DNA of 64,000 nucleotides from Triglochin maritima (taxonomy: Eukaryota; Streptophyta; Magnoliopsida; Alismatales; Juncaginaceae): positions 9,024,501-9,088,500 of the forward strand of contig OY821775.1 of assembly GCA_963682175.1 (NCBI GenBank), in the 5' to 3' direction. A model generated the notes under the pieces. It searched no databases, was not told the origin of the DNA, and worked only from the letters and a program-made list of their open reading frames with translations. Of this stretch, positions 11,434 through 23,195 are shown in pieces. Within the stretch, counting starts at the first letter, position 1. Each line of letters begins with the position of its first letter. A program made the translations under genes and the position numbers.

Positions 11434-14371
11434 AACAAACATTTCCCATAAAATATATTGTTGAACTCTTCCAAAATGCTATAATGATATTAAAATCATT
11501 CTTAAGATCTGAAGGTGCAAACTGCAATTTATCATGTTTTGACTTTTGAACTGGAAACAATAAAAAATGGTATCAATATCAACTAAAGATGCATTGAGAA
11601 CAAAAGACAAGATTAGAAGGATCCATCACAATCATTAGCCACTTTGGCACGGTAGATCCCACTTTCATCAGGAGTTGTTATTAACTATCATAGCAAACAC
11701 ACACTCTTTTTCTTATATTTAAATTATAGACTTTATAAGCTACAAGCCTATAATACACTCTTTTGGTGTTTAGGTTTTGTCAACTAATACAGTAAGATCA
11801 CAATATAAATAACAACATTCCTCCAAACTAGAACATGGGTAGACCTGAGGCCGTGTTAGGGTGAAAAACTGAAAATGTATACCAATGATCTGTCAAGTTA
11901 TCATTTTTTTACTATTTATATATACAGTAAGTTTCTAAACTTAATGGATAAAGATCTTCAATATTTCTTTACCAATATAATTATGAACTGTACATGTTTT
12001 GTATTATTCCGAAAAAGTATATTAGAAACAACAATGAAGCTTTCGTTAACTTTCAAGAAAAAAATTAAAAAAATGAAGCTTTCATCTTCCACTATAGTAG
12101 TTGAGAAATTTATATCCACTCGTACTACAAACTATGTATTTGTCGTCCCTTGAGGGGGGGGGGGGGGGGGGGGTCTCCAGGCTCCCCCATAGGTTTTTTT
12201 TGAAACTTTAATTATTATTATTATTATTATTATTGTTAATAGTTAATAATGTTAATGTTAATAGTTAATAGATGAATTTGTTAATTCAATATGTATTTTA
12301 GTTTAATTTGAAAATGTAATATTGTTTAAATTTGGTATGTAATTTTTTTAAATTAAATATGTAATTTTCTGAAATAAAAAAATAACTTATTAAAAATCAA
12401 AGAAAGACTAAATTCCAAATTGAAATCCAGAAGTAATACATTACCTTAAAATATTAAGTAATATGTAGTGTGGTTTCTTAATTTTTAATAAATTTTTCGT
12501 GATTTAATATTAATTAACAATTATTTTCGAGTTAATTAATTAAATATAGTAATTACAATAATAATTATTTAATGTAATTTGTTGATTGTTGTGAGAGAAT
12601 TAAAAAGAAGAAACGACGTGGAGAAAAAAAAATGTAAGGTATTTGAGGAATTTCAGGAAATGGTTAAGTAAAATTTAGGAAAAAACTAATATGATGTGAC
12701 GTATCCTAAGGATTGCTCGGACATGATTAGTGATGACCCAGACGTTGTCGGAACTTAAGATAAAAGCAGATGGTCGGAATTCACAAGAACAATCCAAAAC
12801 AATAGCAATCCGAAATGATAATTCTTTTCGCTCACGAACTTCAAAATTTCAACCATCATCTTTGATATAATAATAGCTAAGTCAGTTTTAAGTTTAAACA
12901 CAATGACATACATTGACAAGCAAAAGAGGGCTCCACATTGGAGGGTGACACTGAGATAGATGGACAGCTGGGATTGCAGGTCGGAGGGCGACGGCTTAAA
13001 GAGGTTTGAGACGTGACGGACCATGTGAAGGGTTTAGAAGAAGAGAGAGGGACATGTCAGAAGAACTCCTTTTGGCTGAGAGGAGGTATTGTGACTTGTG
13101 AGTGTGTCTGTCTCTATCTTGCCCCCTGAGTCCCTACTATTAGCTGATGCTACTGCTACGTTTTAGGATGCACTACTACTACTACTCTACTAGCTATTTT
13201 TACTATGCTAAACTATACTACTTACTCCCCTCCCTCTTGTTTTTAGCTCTAGGGGTTGGAAATTGGAATGTGTGAGAGTGAGATGAGGAGATGTTTGTAT
13301 TATTCCAATCACATCTCCAATCTTCTACATCCTATGTGCTATTCGGTTGTACATTTGCTATAGCTTGGGACCGGGTAGGACCCTAGATTGGATAGGTTTG
13401 ATCGTAGTAGTTCCACCTTTAATCCAAATTTGACTAGTTTTATTTTGCATGTAACGAAACACACAGAGAGCCAAAGAGGGTTACTTAAAGGGGGGGGAAC
13501 CAAAGACATAATATTTATAAGAGGGTGCACAACCTCACATCAGTAAACGTAGGGATCTTCGATACCTTAGCAGACGCGAACGCACCCAAACATAAGTCCA
13601 TTGTTTAGAAATTGTGCAAGATCATTAGGAAATACGGGTGCCACTCACATTAAAGGTAAAATATAAATGTATGATTTGAAATTATTTCAGCGGAATAAAA
13701 CTAAAACACGGTTGATTTTGACTTATTCTTCTTGAACCAGATGAGTCCGTACAGAGAAAATAGTGTTTGGGGCACGTAATAACTAATAAATGAACAACAC
13801 CATCCTTCTATAAGTACAAACCATCAATAACATCTTTGCATAAAATAAAGATATCGTCGAAAGAAATATGAAAACCTTCATATTCTCGTGATATTTCATT
13901 GGAAAATGTTAGTGTCAACGTCAGTTGCATTTCGTAAATATCTCGAAATAACCCAAACAAATGTCTTCTTGTGGGTAAGCAACGTTACTTAGGGTAGAAA
14001 CTTTTCACTGTATTACTTCCCTTTTCCAAGCTCCAATCAGTATTGGAATATTGACCTCTATTTTTTGCAATTGACGGATTGACCTCTGTTTGTTGGGTGA
14101 GAAAGTCACTTTCCATTAAATAAATGTAAATATGGGATGCCTACGGCGGATTAATAACAATTAAAGAGGTTGGTAGATGTAGCAGTTCGACATGAATGAT
14201 ATTTTCATATATTTTTATGGAATATGCAAATTACTAAATCTTTTACCTAGGAGTCTCGGATGATGATATAGAATTCGAATAATTTCGTGGGATCGTCTCG
14301 TGAACACCTTCAAAAATCAAAATACTTCAAATTATTGTAAGTTTTGGAACAATTTGTAAAGATGTAAGATA
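11434..14371. other. AT-rich stretch without a recognised gene
   Basis: Contains a G20 tract (12154-12173) and a (TTA)n microsatellite (about 12205-12233). Short frames at 11875-12153 and 12755-13024 have no recognisable domain. No RNA gene seen. Confidence 0.5.
12154..12173 (+). repeat. G20 homopolymer
   Basis: Twenty consecutive G on the + strand in an AT-rich background. Potential G-quadruplex. Its exact length is the kind of value that sequencing can misreport. Confidence 0.8.
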
Positions 14372-14376
14372 AGTGA

Positions 14377-14600
14377 TGTTAAACAACCCAACCGACGCTA
14401 CACCCAACCGACGCCTCATCCAACCGTCGCGTCACCCAACCAACACATTCATCTGACGCATCTCCTCCCGGAGCATCGCGTCGCTTCTCTCCCGAGGCAC
14501 TTCAACTCAACGGATAAAATTGCACTTATATAAAAACCAATGTATTTCGAAGCTAGAAAAAGATCCTCAATAAAAATCAAAACCTTCTTGCGTTTCTTCA
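14377..14600 (+). repeat. 5' LTR of the copia element
   Basis: Starts TGTTAAACAACCC and ends GTTTCTTCA (TG...CA). It includes three imperfect CCAACCGACGC-type repeats near its start and a TATA-like TATATAAA at about 14527-14534, the probable promoter of the genomic RNA. Confidence 0.95.
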
Positions 14601-14612
14601 TGGTATCAGAGC
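14601..14612 (+). other. Primer-binding site (initiator tRNA-Met)
   Basis: TGGTATCAGAGC directly abuts the 5' LTR. It is the standard plant copia site complementary to the 3' end of initiator methionine tRNA. Confidence 0.9.
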
Positions 14613-14723
14613 ATACAAACTCTGTTCATCACCGGTGATCCTTAGAGTTCACTGAACTCATCACCGGATCCCTCAGAAAAAAACCCACAAACCAAACCCA
14701 CAAAACTGACCCTCTTTTTCCTC

Positions 14724-14751
14724 GGGGGGGGGGGGGGGGGGGGGGGGGGGG
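14724..14751 (+). repeat. G28 homopolymer in retroelement leader
   Basis: Twenty-eight consecutive G between the primer-binding site and the gag start. It would place a very stable G-quadruplex in the 5' leader RNA if the length is real. Confidence 0.8.
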
Positions 14752-14803
14752 TTGAAGGAAAAAAAACCCAACATCCAAACCCAGGAAAGAAAAAAAATAG
14801 GCG

Positions 14804-15496
14804 GTGATGGATCAAGAGGCAAACGGTGCTCACAGACTGGTCTCGCAACCACTCAACGGACAGAACTATCTGTCGTGGGCGCGAGCTGTCACACTGGCCC
14901 TCAGTGGGAAAGGAAAACTCGGACACAACACCGGGAATACAAGAAAACCAGATGGAGAGGGCACCGAGACAAAACAGGAGGAATGGCAGGCGACGGATCA
15001 CCTCGTCATATCATGGCTCCTCAACTCCATGCAACCAAAGATCGGGGCGATCTTTCTCTACAAGAACTCTGCGAAAGAACTCTGGGACTCCGTCCAAAAT
15101 ATTTTCGGTAAATCACAAAACTTTGCTCATATTTTTAAACTAAAACAAGAGATCTCGCAGACAAAGCAACAAGGGCAGACCATCACGGAGTACCTCGGGG
15201 CACTTCAACGTGGATGGGATGAACTTTCCATCTACGAACTAGCGGCGACAGACCAAAAAACAATACTGGAACGCACGGAACGGGACCACATCTACCAGTT
15301 CCTTATCGGACTTGATGGCAGCTATGAAGCCATCCGAAGTCAAGTCTTGATGACCAACGAACTGCCGGACCTCAGAACCATCATTGCGATGGTCCAACGG
15401 GAGGAATCCCGACGGACCACCGCTCAGAATACCGACCATGCATCAGAATCTCAGGCGTTTTACGCCGGCAAACCACAACCCAGTAAAAATAAATAG
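14804..15496 (+). pseudogene. copia gag (capsid part)
   Basis: A 230-codon frame starting ATG-ATG-GAT. The LNGQNYLSWARAVTLALSGK segment and the later TITEYLGALQRGWDELSIY segment are typical of the plant copia gag polyprotein domain (UBN2/retrotrans_gag). It ends at TAG 15494-15496, immediately before the zinc knuckle, which continues in the same frame. Most plant copia elements have no stop here. It is either a simple nonsense mutation or, less likely, a readthrough site. Confidence 0.85.
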
Positions 15497-16781
15497 AAAT
15501 ATGGAAATAAATCTCAAGAAACTTGCGATAACTGTAAAAAAACAGGCCACAGTAGAAACGCCTGCTGGTTCCTACATCCACACCTCCGACCGACAAGGGA
15601 AGGAGGGGGAGATCATCGGAATCGGAAGAAAAACAACGGCGGAGCAACAGGAAATGATGCGGCAGCAAACCCTAGCGGAGAAAGGGAGAGACGATGGGAA
15701 GACGAATCGGGTGTTTTCGCGGATCAGCGCGGCTTTATATGCACGCGCGGAGAAACGGTCGGATCCTACGAAGGACGGCCCGATTCCAGCAGATCCAGCC
15801 GACCCGATCCCCTTATACCAGCGGGTCCAGCGGACCCGGATTTGGATCAGCTTCTATCCCAATTAAGTGCCATTTTGCAGCAAACCCCCCCAAGATCAGG
15901 TAATTATGCAGGTATAACTTCCTCCCCACAAACTTTTACTGCAAATACTCCTAGAAATATGCTTAGTACAAGATCTAAATATAACAACCATTGGATTATT
16001 GATTCTGGAGCTACCGATCACATGACCGGAAATTCGTCCTTGTTACAAAACATTAAAAATAATTCCAACATGATTAATAAATTTGTAACCGTAGCAAATA
16101 ACAATCAAGTTGAAATTAAAGGAATGGGAGAAACCATGTTATTAAATCAAATGAACAAAGATGTATTATATGTTCCAAATCTCACTTCCATCCTTCTATC
16201 TGTCGCAAGGATAACAAAACACCTTAATTGTGATGTTGTATTTACCCCAAATGATGTATTCTTTCAGGATCGAGCTACAGGGAAGACGATTGGTAAAGGA
16301 GTCAATAACAATGGACTCTATATCTTAGATTCTCAAAAAAGTGTTTTTCATACTTCTAGTAACACTAATCAGGATCACTGGCATAAGCGGATGGGACATC
16401 CATCTTCTCATGTCCTAAAAACTTTATTTCCTACTTTTTCTCCTAAATATGCATGTGATGTATGTCATTTCTCAAAACAAACTAGACTTCCTTTTCCTAT
16501 ATCTAAAAACAAATCTAAATTTCCGCTCGATTTAATTCACTCCGATATTTGGGGTCCCGCCCCGGTCGAATCTTATAACGGTTTCAAATATTTTGTTTTA
16601 TTCATTGATGATTTTTCGCGTAACACCTGGACTTATCTTCTTAAAAATAAGTCAGACGTTTTTAAAAATTTTTGTGAATTTGTAACATTTGTTGAAAACA
16701 TGTATAATTTCAAAATTAAAACTCTAACAACTGATAATGGGACAGAATATACCAGTCTCAATTTTCAAACTTTTCTAAAAA
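15497..16781 (+). pseudogene. copia zinc knuckle, protease and integrase N-part
   Basis: Same frame as gag after the TAG. A CCHC knuckle (C-DN-C-KKTG-H-SRNA-C) lies at about 15524-15565, so it is separated from the rest of gag only by the stop. Aspartic protease motif DSGAT at 16001-16015. The HHCC pre-integrase finger (HWHKRMGH, CDVCHFSK) is at about 16378-16480. Integrase catalytic aspartates are at 16544 (HSDIW) and 16733 (TTDNG). The frame is lost at an A run (16777-16781), where one A appears to be missing. The stretch has no in-frame ATG for its first 340 bases, so it depends on translation from gag. Confidence 0.85.
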
Positions 16782-17655
16782 TCGTGGAATCTTTCATCAA
16801 ACTACGTGTGTTAATACTCCTGAGCAAAATGGAATTTTTGAACGAAAAAACCGTCACATCTTGAATGTTACCCGATCTCTGTTATTTCAAAGTAATGCAC
16901 CAAAACATTTTTGGTCTGACGCAGTTCTAACTGCCACCTATCTCATTAATCGTTTGCCAAGTCCTGTCCTCCAAAACAAACAACCTTTAGGAATATTGTT
17001 AAACCGGGCACTGCAATTAGATCATCTTAAAGTCTTTGGTTGTGTCTATTTTGTTCACAAGAAACGGGTAGACAAATTTGACAGCAATTCTGTAAAATGT
17101 ATTTTCCTTGGTTATTCTGTAAGCAAAAAACGGTACAAACGTTTTGACCCTGATACTTGTAAAATGTATATATCGAGAGATGTATCCTTTAGAGAGAGTG
17201 AGTTCTACTACAACAAGAGTACAACTGGGACTCTCCCGGCTACAACAACAACTCTACCACAAAGCCACATGGAAGAAAGGGAAGGACAAGAAAGCAACCA
17301 AGAAAACGAGGAAGAAGACGAAGAAGAAGAAGAAACTCCATCTCAAGACAATCAAGAAAATCCTCAAGCAAGGAGATCCACTCATCCAAGACGTCCTCCC
17401 GTCCGGTTTAACGACTTTGTTACCTCACACGTTACCTATCCCATCGAAAACCACATCTCCTACGATAAAATTCTCCCAATCTACAAAACATACCTAACCC
17501 AAATAAATAACTTAGAACCTAAGACATACCAAGAAGCTATAGGAGATCCAAAATGGCACAAAGCCATGGGAGAGGAACTCAACGCCCTAGAAAACAACAA
17601 CACATGGACACTCATCCAAAAACCACAAGGGATCAAACCTGTTGGGTGCAAATGA
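16782..17655 (+). pseudogene. copia integrase C-part to reverse transcriptase start
   Basis: The frame shifts relative to the upstream part. It carries the third integrase catalytic residue (E at 16840 in NGIFERKN), giving a D-35-E spacing once the missing base is counted. The integrase C-terminal region follows (FGCVYFVHKK, CIFLGYS), then an acidic linker with a long E/D run, and the start of reverse transcriptase (NALENNNTWTL). It ends at TGA 17653-17655 where relatives have tryptophan (VGCKW), so it is a point nonsense mutation. Confidence 0.85.
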
Positions 17656-18534
17656 GTCTATAAAATAAAATATAACAGTAATGGAACCATAGAAATATAC
17701 AAAGCTAGACTTGTGGCCAAAGGGTATACTCAAACTTACGGGATTGACTACCTAGAGACCTTTGCTCCTGTTGCGAAAATGAACACAGTTCGCGTTCTTC
17801 TATCCATAGCAGTCAACAAAAATTGGAAACTCCATCAAATGGATGTAAGAAATGTTTTCTTACAAGGAAATCTTGAAGAGGAAGTATATATGACTCCTCC
17901 TCCAGGTTACAACGTCACCTCAAACCAGGTATGCAAACTCAACAAAGCTATCTATGGTCTAAAACAATCTCCACGCGCATGGTATGCCAAACTCAGTCAT
18001 TTTTTACTTGCTTATGGTTTTTTGAAATCTTCCGCTGACGCTTCTATGTTTACTAAACACCACAAACAAGGTATCACCATAGTATTAGTGTATGTTGACG
18101 ATATCATCATCACCGGAGACATTAACAATGAAATTAGTCAAGTCAAACACTACCTAAAAACAAAATTCGACATAAAGGACCTCGGCCTCTTAAAATACTT
18201 CTTAGGAATAGAAATTGCATACTCAAAAAAGGGTCTCTTCTTGTCACAAAGGAAATATACCCTAGACTTATTAACAGAAACAGGAAAACTTGGTGTTAAA
18301 CCCGCCAACACACCAGTAGAAACAAACCTCAAAATCAACTCTACTGACGGAGAACCCGTCAAAGATATTCATCAGTTCCAAAGACTTGTAGGCAAACTCA
18401 TATATCTAACAGTAACTAGACCAGACATAACATTTGTTGTTAGCATAGTTAGTCAATTTATGCATGCACCTCGAACACCACACTTAGGTATCATTGATCG
18501 CATTTTAAGGTATATAAAACAAACTCCATGGTAA
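17656..18534 (+). pseudogene. copia reverse transcriptase
   Basis: Same frame as the preceding segment past the TGA. It holds the RVT_2 landmarks RLVAKGYTQTYGIDY, ETFAPVAKMNTVR, QMDVRNVFLQGNLEEEVYM and the catalytic YVDD box at 18091-18102. The first palm aspartate (QMDV) is present. QGNL replaces the usual QGDL. It ends at TAA 18532-18534 where the frame otherwise continues into RNase H. Confidence 0.9.
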
Positions 18535-19059
18535 GGAATACTTATGAAAAATAATAACTCTAACAGTATCACTGGTTTCTCGGATGCAGATTGGGCAGGA
18601 AGTCATGATCGTAGATCAACTACAGGTTTTTGCACCTTTGTAGGAGGGAACCTCGTAACTTGGAGGAGTAAGAAGCAAAAAGTTTTTGCACGATCCAGTA
18701 CAGAAGCTGAGTATCGCGCAATGGCATCTACAACTAGTGAACTTATATGGTTAAAACAACTTCTCAACGATATGGGACAATCTCCCAACATGCCCATACA
18801 GATGTTCTGCGACAATAATGCTGCTCGACACATAGCATCCAATCCAGTGTTCCACGAAAGGACCAAACACATTGAAGTTGATTGTCACTTCATTCGCGAA
18901 AAGATCCAAGCAAAAGAAATAGAAGTTCCCTACATACCCAGTAAGGAACAACTAGCAGATGTTTTCACCAAGGCTCTAAGCCAGAAGCAATTCAGTCAGA
19001 TCATCAACAAGCTGGGTACCTTCAATCTCTTCCGGACCCAACTTGAGGGGGAGTGTTAA
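18535..19059 (+). pseudogene. copia RNase H
   Basis: Continues in the reverse transcriptase frame. Ty1/copia RNase H landmarks: GFSDADWAGS, RSTTGFCTF, SSTEAEYRAM (catalytic E), MFCDNNAA (catalytic D) and the C-terminal HERTKHIEVDCHFIREK. The stop codon TAA at 19057-19059 lies inside the first bases of the 3' LTR, as is common in short copia elements. Confidence 0.9.
19041..19053 (+). other. Polypurine tract
   Basis: ACTTGAGGGGGAG immediately precedes the 3' LTR. It is the plus-strand primer of reverse transcription and overlaps the end of the RNase H coding region. Confidence 0.85.
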
Positions 19060-19277
19060 AGAACCCAACCGACGCTACACCCAACCGACGCCTCATCCAA
19101 CCGTCGTGTCGCCCAACCAACACATTCATCTGAGGCATCTCCTCCCGGAGCATCGCGTCGTTTCTCTCCCGAGGCACTTCAACTCAACGGATAAAATTGC
19201 ACTTATATAAAAAACAATGTATTTCGAAGCTAGAAAAAGATCCTCAATAAAAATCAAAACCTTGTTGCGTTTCTTCA
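19054..19277 (+). repeat. 3' LTR of the copia element
   Basis: 224 bp, same length as the 5' LTR with seven substitutions and no indels. Followed by the AGTGA target duplication at 19278-19282. Confidence 0.95.
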
Positions 19278-19282
19278 AGTGA

Positions 19283-21220
19283 TGAATTCACTTTGCATTG
19301 TCAAAATTAGAAAAATAAAATACACCATAAGTTTTCGTTCAGTTGATCTATGTAATAGTTTGATATTAATAGCTAATAAAATTAAGTTTTGAGCTCATGA
19401 CTCTAGATTGTAGTTAGATTAGTACAATTGAAAGAGAGAAAAAAAACTATAAAATCACACCTCTTATGATCTAAAACACATTTAATTGAGTAAAAATATT
19501 GTAGAGAAAATGCAATTTTCAAGGGCAATGTATAAGCACGAGAGTAACATATAAAAACAATGGCAATACATCCATGCACAGAAAAAGGCTGCCAAAAACA
19601 GCTACATGCGGAATCTTAGGTAAAAAAGGATTACTCTATACCACACTTGCTCATCCTTTTATGGTGTGACTTTATGCAGTGGTGAGGAGATACATTTTTG
19701 GTAGCACACAGATAATGTGAATGTTGGAAGTTAGGTTTAAAATGCCAAATCTTTTTATGTTTTGCTAATAATAATTGTTTTTCTTCTTCTGATAAGTGGT
19801 GTTATATTTGATAAATAATGCAATAAAAGTATAAACCTATGTAACCACAATCATATTAAAAGTTTACAATCTTATGTCATGTCTAGTCTCGACAGAATCA
19901 GAATCATTATTGCTGATAATAATTGTCATTATATCACCTGCCTTGATAGCTTTTGCAAGTAAGATATAACTTGAATTTTTGTTTTACTGTTTTGTTTGAC
20001 CGTACGAATTTACTAAACAATAAATTTTGAAGAATATGAATATGAATATAACGTAAGTGTCTGATGTTCTTTTTTTGATAATGTAAGTGTCTGATGTTAG
20101 AAAGGGTAAACTTTCTAACAATGGAAAAAATCACTGGAGGATGGATGCTTGAGATATCCTCTCTATATCTTCTCTGTGCTCGAATTCAAATAAGGAGAAA
20201 CTTTTGCCCGCCTTAAGTCATTGTAATCATATATCATTGTACTTATGTTAATTAAAATCCTGAAGTTAACTTTCCTTTTGATATATTTCTTGACCTTAAG
20301 GTACTTAGTAGAAACAACCATAATGACCATCTCCTGCTCTCTGTCCTAGCTGTTCTTCACCTTATCTAATCTAATCTAAGTAACGAGTTCCCTCCTGGGA
20401 AGTAGATGTGCGGATGGGATTGTGAATCACAACTCCCAAGGAAGCACAGTAATCTTAGCGACAGCTACAGTCTACTGCCCACAACAAACAAGATTGCACT
20501 AAAAGGGAACACTGTTCACTACCGTGTACACATCATTAATTCATTAATACCAAACAATTACCCACACTAATTATACCCCACCAACTAACGTAACTACCCA
20601 TCTTTCATTTAAACAAAAAAAAAAAAACAAACATACTGAATCACCCTCTTAATTTGCTACCACCCGTGATGGATCATGGAATCACCACTAAACGCACTAC
20701 TGTTCCTCCTATGATACATCAATCAACCCTTTATTTAATGTGTTTTTTTCATGGTTGAAGAAGTGCTGAAAGTACACACTCTTTTTGTGTGCTTTCTCTC
20801 TCTCCCTTTTGGAGTATGTATGGATTCAAAATACCGAACAAGAGACAACGTTCCATTCTTGTTTTTTTTGTTTTGTTTTTATAATAGTAGATAGCATTTA
20901 ATAAAAATGCTTCTACATTGCTAAGGGACTGACATTCGTGATGCTGTGGTTGATATTTAAAAAGTTTAAATTTGACCTCTATGATTTCTTATTTTAAATT
21001 AGAAATTCTGAAAATCACTTTAAGTTCATATTTTTAAGTAATGGAACTTTTTTTGAAATTCAAGTTCCATTTTTTAATGTTTTCCAATGTAACAATCACA
21101 CAAGTTCCGTTTTGGTGTGCCGACATCAGCATCAGGCAAGCCCAAGTGTTGGGGGTGCTTTCACTTTTTTTTTTACTCCAAACGTGCATCCGACTTAAAC
21201 TGAAAAATTATACTCATACG
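19283..21220. other. AT-rich intergenic DNA
   Basis: No coding signal recognised. A short direct repeat GTAAGTGTCTGATGTT occurs near 20053 and 20083. A 25-nt block near 20704-20730 (TTCCTCCTATGATACATCAA and onward) recurs with one change near 26086-26111 upstream of the ERL gene. Confidence 0.4.
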
Positions 21221-21454
21221 TGTTGATTTGAACAGTACGAGAAAATATTATTGTATATCATTATTAGGATTTTTGGTATAATACTTATACAAAAGGGGCT
21301 CCAAAATAGTTGTTTAGGCTTTCCTTGTTTGTTACAAGATATTCAAGATTTCCTTGATTGGCTTGATTGAATGATTTTGTGATTTGGAGGATTTTCTTGA
21401 TTGACTCCATAACATGTATGTCTTCTAACAGATCTTTCTTGTCACAATTCAACA
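21221..21454 (-). repeat. 3' LTR of the decayed copia element
   Basis: On the minus strand it begins TGTTGAATTGTGACAAG right after the polypurine tract (ACTTGAGGGGAAA, 21455-21467) and probably ends CAAATCAACA at 21221, giving TGTTGA/TCAACA terminal inverted bases. The distal end is inferred because no second LTR is available. Confidence 0.6.
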
Positions 21455-21492
21455 TTTCCCCTCAAGTTTACTCCAGAAGATATTGAAGGAGC

Positions 21493-22044
21493 CTAACTTT
21501 TGAAGAATGTGTTGGAAGAGTTTTGATCGAGTGCTTTGGTGAAGATGTCTACCAGTTGATCATTACTCTCGACGTATGGAACTTCAATTTCTTTAGCTTG
21601 TATCTTCTCACGGATGAAGTGACAATCTACTTCAATGTGTTTTGTTCGTTCATGAAAGACATGGTTGATGGCGATGTGTCTTGCGACATTTTTGTCAAAA
21701 AACATTTGCACTGGATTTTGGTTGTTTATACTCATGTCCTTGAGAAGTATCTTGAGCAATATTAGCTCGCTTGTTGTGGAGGCCATTGCACAGTACTCGG
21801 CTTCAGCGCTTGATCTTGCCACCACATTTTATTTTTTGCTTCTCCATGTGACCAAATTTCCTCCAACGAATGTACAAAATCCGGTGGTAGATTTCTGATC
21901 GTGACTACCTGCCCAATATGCATCAGAGTAACCAACAATTGTGTTAGAATTGTTTCTTTTCATCCAAAGATCTTGACCCGGAGTTTTCTTAAAATAGTGT
22001 AGAATCCGGTCAACGATCTCTAGATGACCTTTTATGAGGTGCAT
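21493..22044 (-). pseudogene. copia RNase H remnant
   Basis: Two adjacent frames (21829-22044 and 21493-21825). The first has GYSDAYWAGSHDQKSTTGFC, the second SSAEAEYCAMASTTSEL and HERTKHIEVDCHFIREK. DAYW replaces the usual DADW, and CNN-type residues are changed (FFDKNVA). Non-functional. Confidence 0.85.
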
Positions 22045-22170
22045 GCATAAATTGGCTTATTACGCTAACAACATAGGTGATGTCGGGTCTAGTGACAGTG
22101 AGGTATATGAGTTTACCAACTAATCTTTGAAATTGGCGTAAGTCTTGAACTGGTTCACCATCAACTAGAC

Positions 22171-22497
22171 TCATCTTTTGATATGTTTCGATTGAGGTGT
22201 TGACTGGTTTAGATCTATTTTTCCAGTTTCATGTAAAAGATCAAGAACGTATTTCCTTTGAGATAGAAATAATCTCTTTTTTGAGTGAGCAATTTCAATT
22301 CCAAGGAAATATTTCATGATGCCTAGATCTTTGATATCAAATTTGGATTTGAGGTAAACTTTTACTAAGGATATTTTTTCATCATTATTTCTAGTTATTA
22401 TATTATCATCCACATATATTAAGACAATTATGGTGGTTTTATGAGAGTGTTTAGTGATTTTGTATATCCATTTACAGCCTACTGCTTTTATTCCCAT
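22171..22497 (-). pseudogene. copia reverse transcriptase remnant with internal deletion
   Basis: Begins KAVGCKWIYKI, then jumps directly to IIVLIYVDDNIITRNN and IKDLGIMKYFLGIEIAHS. About 130 residues of the fingers and palm between these blocks are missing, compared with the copy at 17656-18534. YVDD itself is intact. Confidence 0.85.
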
Positions 22498-22569
22498 GGG
22501 GGGAGTAACAATACTTCATGTTTTGTTGGTTTCTAGAGCTTTTAATTCATCCTGCATAGCCTTACTCCA

Positions 22570-23028
22570 CTAAGGGCGTTGACAAGCCTCATGAAAGTTG
22601 GTGGGTTCTTTAATTTTATCTATTTGACTTAAGAAGACATAGTAGGTAGGTTTTATTTGAGAGTAGGACAAGTAGTCCTCGATATGGTAGGTAACGTGGG
22701 ATACCATATAATCTTGGAGTCGAAACGGTGGAGGAGTACAATGGGTGGTCATTCTCGGAGGAATACCTTCATCTCCGCTTGGTCGTCCACTTGTGGATGT
22801 GGTTTGAGGTCCTCGTGAGGAGGGGTAACGAGACTGAAGTTGCGGGTATGGAAGTGTTGAGGATGTCTGCAACCGGTAGAGGAGCTTTGGGTGCAGTGGA
22901 AGGATTTTGATGTTTGTGGAAGTAGGAGATATGCTCAAAAAAATATACATCATAAGAGACATAAAATTTACAATTAATGTGTTCATAACATTTGTACCTT
23001 TTTTGTCAGAGTAACCTAAAAAAAACAT
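22570..23028 (-). pseudogene. copia integrase-RT linker remnant
   Basis: Begins with MFFLGYSDKKG, matching the CIFLGYS integrase end of the other copy. It continues through a variable Pro/Ser-rich linker to DYMVSHVTYHIEDYLSY, which parallels DFVTSHVTYPIENHISY of the element at 14377. Interrupted upstream by the solo LTR. Confidence 0.75.
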
Positions 23029-23195
23029 TTGATGGATTTATGATAAAGCATGTAGAGATTCTTCCTGTGAACAAAACAAGTACAACAAGATATCCGAAGA
23101 TGGTTAAGGCTCATTCTTCTACCATGTAAAATTTCTAATGGTTGTTTGTTTTGAATTGTTGAACTAAGTAAACGATTTATAAGGTAAGTAGTAGT

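Larger units (their letters stand above)
14372..19282 (+). mobile_element. Complete Ty1/copia retrotransposon, disabled
   Basis: Full-length element with 5-bp target duplications AGTGA (14372-14376 and 19278-19282), LTRs of 224 bp, primer-binding site, polypurine tract, and the order gag, protease, integrase, reverse transcriptase, RNase H that defines Ty1/copia. The LTRs differ at seven positions (3.1%), so the insertion is old enough to decay but not ancient. The coding frame carries stops at 15494, 17653 and 18532 and a one-base deletion in the A run at 16777-16781, so this copy cannot supply its own proteins unless the stops are bypassed. Confidence 0.95.

Noticed and set aside
14642..15001. 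Minus-strand frame with a polyproline run
   Set aside because: It is the antisense of the G28 tract and of gag.
17144..17497. Lys-rich + frame of 117 codons
   Set aside because: Out-of-frame shadow of the acidic integrase-RT linker of the copia element.
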